Below are positions 59,526 to 64,000 of a stretch of 64,000 nucleotides of DNA, piece after piece (positions within the stretch are counted from its first letter, which is position 1; each line of letters begins with the position of its first letter). Under the pieces are notes generated by a model, which did no database searches, was not told the origin of the DNA, and was given only the letters and a program-made list of their open reading frames with translations. Source of the stretch: Apricaphanius iberus (taxonomy: Eukaryota; Chordata; Actinopteri; Cyprinodontiformes; Aphaniidae); contig JAPXFQ010001964.1 in the NCBI GenBank assembly GCA_028564705.1, positions 310,001-374,000 on the forward strand, read 5' to 3'. Both the position numbers and the translations under genes were made by a program.

Positions 59526-62073
59526 CTGCGTACAGCTTCAATCTTATTGAGTCAAGTTCAAATATCAAATTTTCTAAAATACTGTATATATGGTGTTTTT
59601 TTATTCTGTAAGTTATAAAAATATTTGATGTTACAGTACAGATATAGAATATAACTCAATTATAGAACATAAAATTAACATCAAAGTTAATTTAACTATA
59701 ACTTTCTTTTTTAATATAAGATGCCCAACACTGCACATAACACATTCTTATAAAGCATTTAAAACCCATAAAGTCTCTCTGAAGAACACAATAACAATTC
59801 TACACTGGTGCCAGTACTTTTCCATTATTGTAAAGTATTAGAGAAGCTTCAAATACTTAATATCAATACTTATCAGGTGTTTTTAGATGTCTGCCTCATT
59901 ATTAAAGTTTTAAATGGCCTTGCACCTCCAAGATTAAGGGATTTAATACATAAAAAGGTGAATACTGGAGTAATGAATAGAACACTAATCAGAGGAGATT
60001 GAGACGCAAAATGGCACAGGACTATATTTGATCAATCTGTGGTATCCATTAGAAGTACTCAGTCATGGAACAGCTTTCCAGTTCATGTTAGGAACTGTGA
60101 CAATTATTCATTATGTTTTTAAAAAAAACCTCAAACAGTATTTAAAGCGTAATCATATCTTAATTAGCTTTACTGTCTGAATGTGAGGTGTTTTTAGTTT
60201 CATGTGATTGTAGTGTGTTGCATTGGTTATGTTGTACTCTGTGTAATATGTCCTTTGGATGTTTTTGTGTTACCTGCTTTAGGACTACGGATGAAATTGA
60301 GCTATTGTGCTTATTCCTGCTAATTTGTACTGATCCTTATTGCTGATTTGTTGATAAATTTGTCATAATTCACATAAAATAAAATAAAAAGAAAGTATGG
60401 TTGTGGATTCTACTTAAGATTAGGGCCACTGAAGAAAAAAATATATATTGCTGACTTTTTTTCTCCGAATTCGAAATGAGTATTTTTTATTGCTGAATCT
60501 TCAAGGGTTTGTTACATTTTATTTCACTGTCCTTCTGTTTGAAGGATTTTCAGTTCCATAAATCAGTGGTTCTGTTCTGCTAGCGAAATGCGATGTGATG
60601 TGTTGTGAAATACAAACCATAAAAGCTAACAAACATGGTAAAAGATAGCCGTAACCAATCTGCTTTAGACCTACAAGTAATTTCTCCCCCTACACATCTC
60701 CACTCCATCACTGAAGCTGCTTGCTCCCAAGCTGGTGTTAATTATGAAAAAAAGTCACTGACTCAGTCTCTTCCTACAGTACCGGGACGGAGCGTACGCC
60801 CCCGTTCTGGACGCTACATTCGTCATGGTGGCCCGAGACCCGGCCAACAAGAGGTACTGACCCAGCAGCTACACTCGCAAATAATCCACACCTCAAATCT
60901 TTAAAAACGGTGTGCATCCAACCTTCTGAGTGATGTTAGGAGGACAAATATCATTATGATGCAGTTATCGATCAAGTGTGGGCATGAAGGGCAGTGGAGG
61001 TCCATCCAACAGGCCTGATATATCAGCAACACGCAACTTTTGCTCCATTTTTTGTTTGAACTCAGAATTTCCTACTTTGGGGTTAAAAAAAATCAACTAC
61101 AACACACTTGTAAAGTCTTTGAGTTTCATTATGGCCGCTCCTTGCTTCAGAAAGTTTACGCGAGAACCAGGAGACATGTTGACCGAATATTTCCCGTATT
61201 TAACCGTTATTTTTGTGATCCAAGTTGCTCCAGAGGTCAAATTATAATAATAATTGCCTTTTAAAGTGCAGGAGGCTTATTTTTATTGTTTGTGATTTTC
61301 TCTAGTTTCTATTTGGGATATACAGATAATAAAGCAAAATCAGGTCAATGGCACAGAAGATATCTAGAATTCTAGAAAAACAGCAAAAAAAAATAAGAGT
61401 CTGGAAATGTTCAAATTTAGTTGTAGGCTTAGAAAAAAATCTTAATTCCAGCTCTAATGTGTATAAATTAATAAAAGGTTTTGATTACAGATGCTCATTC
61501 AGTTCCAACAAAATTATCTGCATCTTGCAACAAAATAAAGAGTAAAAATCTTCTCCAAACTGTCCATCAGTTGGTTCTTCTGTGTCTGTCCTTGTTGCAG
61601 GGCTGCGTTTGTGAATCCACTGAAGCCTGAAGGTGCAGAGGAGGAGAAGCTCCTCCAGGAAGGAGAAGGTCTGACTCTGGGATAAGTCACTCTCCTCCAA
61701 TCTGCATACTTCACACTTCGCCCTGGTTCTGCACTCTGCACGGCTGTAGCATTCATTTCTGTCGCCTCTCTGTCTCTCCAGCCAATAAATCTCGGCGCGT
61801 TGAACTGAGCACGGCGTCCCTGCTGAAGGTCGCTCCCACGGACGGCGAGAGGAAGATCATCCACGAACTGTTCCTCAACACCCTCGATGCCAAGTAGGAC
61901 CAGAAGCTCCAGCTTGTCTAGTTGTCGTGTTATGTTAGATCAAATGATCAGATGTGCTGCTTTGTGTCCCCTCCTGCTTCAGCACAGTCAGTTTCCGCAG
62001 CAGAATCTTGCCTCCAAACTCCGTCTGGATGGAGGACGCTAAAATGAAGGGGCTGGAGATCTGCCACCCTCAG
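49723..62073 (+). CDS. acot9: Acyl-CoA thioesterase 9, mitochondrial; first 12 coding exons (3' end outside window)
   Basis: Hydrolyses acyl-CoA to free acid and CoA in mitochondria. Coding exons: 49723-49736, 50903-50997, 54772-54798, 55167-55212, 57303-57473, 57543-57580, 57652-57735, 57816-57919, 60780-60853, 61601-61668, 61782-61893, 61983-62073. All have GT-AG borders and continuous phase, giving 308 codons. The N-terminus (MLSPRFLFLRSAASLTSRLL) is basic and hydrophobic, like a mitochondrial presequence. Then LREIVGASTNW, PLGSEPELREKYL, TVRFGRILEDLDSLAVLISY, SPLSIVTALVDKID, IKFTGHVTWVGRSS, PVLDATFVMVARD (first HotDog domain), SFRSRILPPNSVWMED and LEICHPQ. About a quarter of the protein (most of the second HotDog domain) lies beyond the right edge. 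Exon 3 is only 27 nt and follows a 2.3 kb minisatellite. Confidence 0.94.
50035..50140 (-). repeat. LINE 3' tail, inverted, in ACOT9 intron 1
   Basis: (taga)n then 'tacttcattaatcccagcaa' and 'ggggaaattcagttgtcatt', the inverse of the teleost LINE terminus 'ccttgggattaataaagta(tcta)n'. Confidence 0.6.
50390..50660 (-). mobile_element. Tc1-like relic in ACOT9 intron 1
   Basis: 'Agtccagactttgactagga', 'ccataccatcacactaccac' and 'accaccatgcttctctaaca' match the repeat family at 29975-30450. Heavily decayed. Confidence 0.55.
51604..52442. mobile_element. PIF/Harbinger-like non-autonomous element, 839 bp
   Basis: The left terminus is cagggctctcatttatcaa; the inverse of the right terminus is cagggccctcatttatcaac. 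ctc lies on both sides, a 3 bp duplication as expected for PIF/Harbinger. No transposase is recognised; the open frames inside are short. It lies at the left edge of the ACOT9 minisatellite, and a unit of that repeat (tctaggtttagttcctggtctc) is present on its left side too. Confidence 0.7.
52443..54727 (+). repeat. 20 bp-unit minisatellite, about 110 copies, ACOT9 intron 2
   Basis: The consensus unit is ggtctccaggtttagttcct. Variants ttcct/tttct/attct and ggtttag/ggttaag recur in patterned order, and extra 8-9 bp partial units (ggtctcct) appear. One decayed patch is at about 53590-53672. Long-range duplication within the array is visible at a 368 bp offset. The array ends about 45 bp before the 27-nt exon 3 of ACOT9. 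Confidence 0.97.
55637..57217. mobile_element. DNA transposon with cagtccctccag termini, ACOT9 intron 4
   Basis: The left end is cagtccctccagaaattat; the inverse of the right end is cagtccctccaggattttgc. About 1.58 kb, non-coding, including a (TA)n run at 56045-56119. A target duplication is not clear. The right end lies 85 bp before ACOT9 exon 5. Confidence 0.6.
56045..56119. repeat. (TA)n microsatellite
   Basis: About 35 at units with two single-base interruptions, inside the cagtccctccag element. Confidence 0.95.
57920..58527. other. ACOT9 intron 8, left part, no feature recognised
   Basis: AT-rich. 'Tcatgtgaccaagggacacc' (58331) and 'tcatgtcaccaatgacacca' (58473) are similar, hinting at a weak duplication about 140 bp apart. 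Confidence 0.4.
58534..59282. mobile_element. DNA transposon with iterated-repeat termini, IS3EU-like, 749 bp
   Basis: Terminal inverted repeats start tactgagccccg and continue 'gacatggtggagaaaatatt'. ccaatt flanks both ends (58528-58533, 59283-59288), a 6 bp duplication. Each terminus carries about five copies of a 22 bp unit (gttatcttgagaaacttttgc): 58606-58720 on the left and, inverted, 59110-59215 on the right. The interior reads RRESLIEFYFEIGLKYQDIK and GFHISERH, then RILRTKGLSRRKQ, like the N-terminal helix-turn-helix of integrase-type transposases in fish, but no catalytic core is present. The family assignment rests on the 6 bp duplication and this fragment. Confidence 0.65.
59438..59522. 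repeat. (GT)n(AT)n compound microsatellite
   Basis: About 22 gt units with one gc, followed by about 19 at units. Long frames crossing it are artefacts. Confidence 0.97.
59770..60400 (+). pseudogene. 3' end of a LINE reverse-transcriptase ORF (L2/CR1-like)
   Basis: LDVCLIIKVLNGLAPPRLRDL followed by RSTQSWNSFPVHVRNCDNY is the C-terminal signature of L2/CR1/Rex-type LINE ORF2 (FKALNGLAP... and ...WNSLP..IR). Preceding codons are degenerate and a stop lies at about 60000. The tail ends in (aaaat)n near 60375-60390. 5'-truncated. Confidence 0.75.
61040..61170. repeat. Dispersed repeat, copy 3 (diverged)
   Basis: 'Gaactcagaatttcctactt', 'aaaaaatcaactacaacaca' and 'ttcattatggccgctccttg' align in order with 39960-40140. 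In ACOT9 intron 9. Confidence 0.5.
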
Positions 62074-62542
62074 GTGAGACTGAGGAGCTGCAGGATGGAT
62101 GAAGAAAGTGCAGATTATACGCCTGTAAAGTGGAAAACAGTCACTCGGACTAAATTATTCTGCCGTTAGCTCAGATAGGGTCACCAATATTATTTGTATT
62201 TTCTAAATACTAGAATATTGAAGGATTTTTAAATGTATTTCTTTAAATAAACCCTTACATTGCATTGCAGAACAGACGATTTCAAACAGATTTTCGTCGT
62301 AAGAAACCGAAAAGACCACGATACGCTGTACTAACATTTCACACATGTTGTAAATATAACTAAAACAACAACTAAACAATATGTCATTTAAGTAGTCACA
62401 CCCCACCCATATAGACCAATTTCTTCCACATTTCTGTCTCTAATGCTACCAAACTTATAACGGTTCAATCTCTAAACCAACCAAATTAAAGCTACAGCCA
62501 TGCTAATGCTAAAGAACACTCTACACTTCAGTTCCAGACATA

Positions 62543-64000
62543 CAGGTGCTGGCCAGTAAATTAGAATATCATCAAAAAGTTCAATTATTTCAATAATTCC
62601 ATTCAAAACGTGAAACTTGTACATTATATTCATGCAATGCACACAGACCAATGTATTTTCAATGTTTATTTCTATTAATTTGGATATTTATAAGTGACAA
62701 CTAATGAAAACTCCAAATTTGGTATCTCAAAAAATTAGAATATTTTTAAAGGCCAATGAAAAAAAGTTTTTTTTTTTTTAAATGTTGGCCAACTGAAAAG
62801 AATGAACATGAAAAGAATGTGCATGTATAGCACTCAATACTTAGTCGGGGCTCCTTTTGCCTCCATCACTGCAGTAATGCGGCGTGGCATGGACTCGATC
62901 AGTCTGTGGCACTGCTCAGGTGTTATGAGAGCCCAGGTTGCTCTGATAGTCGTCTTCAGCTCCTCTGCATTGTTGGGTCTAGCGTATTGCATCTTCCGCT
63001 TCACAATACCCCATAGATTTTCTATGGGGTTAAGGTCAGGCGAGTTTGCTGGCCAATCAAGGACAGGGATACCATGGTCCTTGAACCAGGTACTGGTGGT
63101 TTTGGCACTGTGTGCAGGTGCCAAGTCCTGTTGAAAAGTGAAGTCTGCATCCCCATAAAGTTGGTCAGCAGCAGGAAGCATGAAGTGCTCTAAAACTTCC
63201 TGGTAGACGGCTGCATTGACCTTGGACCTCAGGAAACAGAGTGGGCCAACACCGGCAGATGACATGGCACCCCACACCATCACTGACGGTGGAAACTTTA
63301 CACTGGACCTCATGCAACGTGGATTCTGTGCTTCTCCGCTCTTCCTCCAGACTCTGGGTCCTTGATTTCCAAAGGAAATGCAAAAATTGCTTTCATCAGA
63401 AAACATAACTTTGGACCACTCAGCAGCAGTCCAGTCCTTTTTGTCCTTGGCCCAGGCGAGACGCTTCTTACGCTGTTTCTTGTTCAAGAGTGGCTTGACA
63501 CACGGAATGCGACAGCTGAATCCAATGTCTTTCATGAGTCTCTTTGTGGTGGTTCTTGAAGCACTGACTCCAGCTGCAGTCCACTCTTTGTGGATCTCCC
63601 CCACATTTTTGAATAGGTTTGTCGTCACAATTCTCTGCAGGGTGCGGTTATCCCTAGAGCTTGTACACTTTTTTCTACCACATTTTTTCCGTCCCTTCGC
63701 CTGTCTGTTAATGTGCTTGGACACAGAGCTCTGCGAACAGCCAGCTTCTTTAGCAATCACCTTTTGTGTCTTGCCCTCCTTGTACAAGGTGTCAATGGTC
63801 GTCTTTTGGACAGCTGTTAAGTCAGAAGTCTTCCCCATGATTGTGGAGCCTTCAGAACAAGACTGATGGACCTTTTAAAGGCCTTTCCAGGTGTTTATAG
63901 TTAATCAGCTGATTAGAGTGGCACCAGGTGTCTTCTATTTTGAGCCTTTTCAGAATATTCTAATTTTCTGAGATACAGAATTTGGTGTTTTCATTAGCTG
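62543..64000 (-). mobile_element. Tc1-family transposon with intact transposase, cut by window end
   Basis: The terminus is caggtgctggccagtaaatt next to TA (62541-62542). The inner direct-repeat-like phrase 'aaaaaattagaatattttta' is near 62731, and its counterpart 'cagaatattctaattttctg' is near 63951 on the far side, so the right inverted repeat has begun when the window ends. It is inserted in ACOT9 intron 12 in opposite orientation to the host gene. Confidence 0.92.
62834..63838 (-). CDS. Tc1-family DD34E transposase, 334 aa, uninterrupted
   Basis: ATG at 63838 (MGKTSDLTAVQKTTIDTLY), stop at 62834. Residues about 8-50 form the first helix-turn-helix (GKTQKVIAKEAGCSQSSVSK). A basic GRKKCGRKK stretch may serve as the AT-hook/nuclear signal. 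A second DNA-binding helix set follows (VSASRTTTKRLMKDIGF). The catalytic Asp is in VMFSDESNF; the second is in FQQDLAPAHS; the Glu is in SPDLNPIENLW. Exactly 34 residues separate the last two, the canonical DD34E spacing. GGAM-type loop: SVMVWGAMSS. The length matches active Tc1 transposases and no stop or frameshift is present. Whether it is expressed is unknown. Confidence 0.93.
   Translation of the reverse strand: MGKTSDLTAVQKTTIDTLYKEGKTQKVIAKEAGCSQSSVSKHINRQAKGRKKCGRKKCTSSRDNRTLQRIVTTNLFKNVGEIHKEWTAAGVSASRTTTKRLMKDIGFSCRIPCVKPLLNKKQRKKRLAWAKDKKDWTAAEWSKVMFSDESNFCISFGNQGPRVWRKSGEAQNPRCMRSSVKFPPSVMVWGAMSSAGVGPLCFLRSKVNAAVYQEVLEHFMLPAADQLYGDADFTFQQDLAPAHSAKTTSTWFKDHGIPVLDWPANSPDLNPIENLWGIVKRKMQYARPNNAEELKTTIRATWALITPEQCHRLIESMPRRITAVMEAKGAPTKY

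Noticed and set aside
59242..59618. Frames of 92-116 codons with long VCVC/YIYI runs
   Set aside because: Translations of a (GT)n(AT)n microsatellite.
62802..63866. Plus-strand frames of 110 and 162 codons
   Set aside because: Shadows of the minus-strand Tc1 transposase.

Overview
The window is nuclear DNA from a ray-finned (teleost) fish. It has GT-AG split genes with long introns and an AT-rich background crowded with fish-type transposons (Tc1, hAT, Harbinger, L1-like and other LINEs, Gypsy). It also carries a relic of a FIIND-CARD gene, a class I know from the expanded immune-sensor families of teleosts. The species cannot be named from the sequence.

Four host genes are supported by spliced reading frames whose exon phases agree: the last exon of KLHL15 (+, 1599-2355); complete APOO/MIC26 (+, nine coding exons, 26038-36695, 225 aa); complete SAT1 (-, six coding exons, 47317 down to 43969, 171 aa); and the first twelve coding exons of ACOT9 (+, 49723-62073, running off the right edge). 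Their order and relative strands match human Xp22.11 read in reverse, an independent support for the four names. APOO and SAT1 converge; SAT1 and ACOT9 diverge across about 2.2 kb holding both promoters. The genes are not an operon or pathway. APOO (cristae organisation) and ACOT9 (acyl-CoA hydrolysis) are mitochondrial, SAT1 is cytosolic polyamine catabolism, and KLHL15 is a CUL3 ubiquitin-ligase adaptor.

Layout: 1-2.4 kb, KLHL15 end. 2.4-26 kb, transposon-rich gap: an AT-rich 'ctaaatatttagc' array (3.5-4.15 kb), a 6.2 kb L1-like LINE with a 13 bp target duplication that has been hit by a Tc1 and a Gypsy element (11.6-17.8 kb), a FIIND-CARD pseudogene (18.3-19.3 kb), a 2.75 kb hAT element (19.4-22.2 kb), and a foldback element (24.9-25.5 kb). 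26-37 kb, APOO with MITE-filled introns. 37-43.7 kb, repeat-rich intergenic DNA. 43.7-47.5 kb, SAT1. 49.6-64 kb, ACOT9, whose introns hold a Harbinger-type element abutting a 2.3 kb, 20 bp-unit minisatellite, a 749 bp element with iterated-repeat termini, a LINE 3' end, and a Tc1 element with an uninterrupted 334-codon transposase at the right edge.

I found no new multi-gene system. The most interesting items are the Tc1 sitting exactly where the LINE lost its reverse-transcriptase core, the splice-acceptor-like minisatellite just before a 27-nt ACOT9 exon, the element with iterated termini and 6 bp duplication, and the intact Tc1 transposase. All calls are from reading the sequence; no database search was run.
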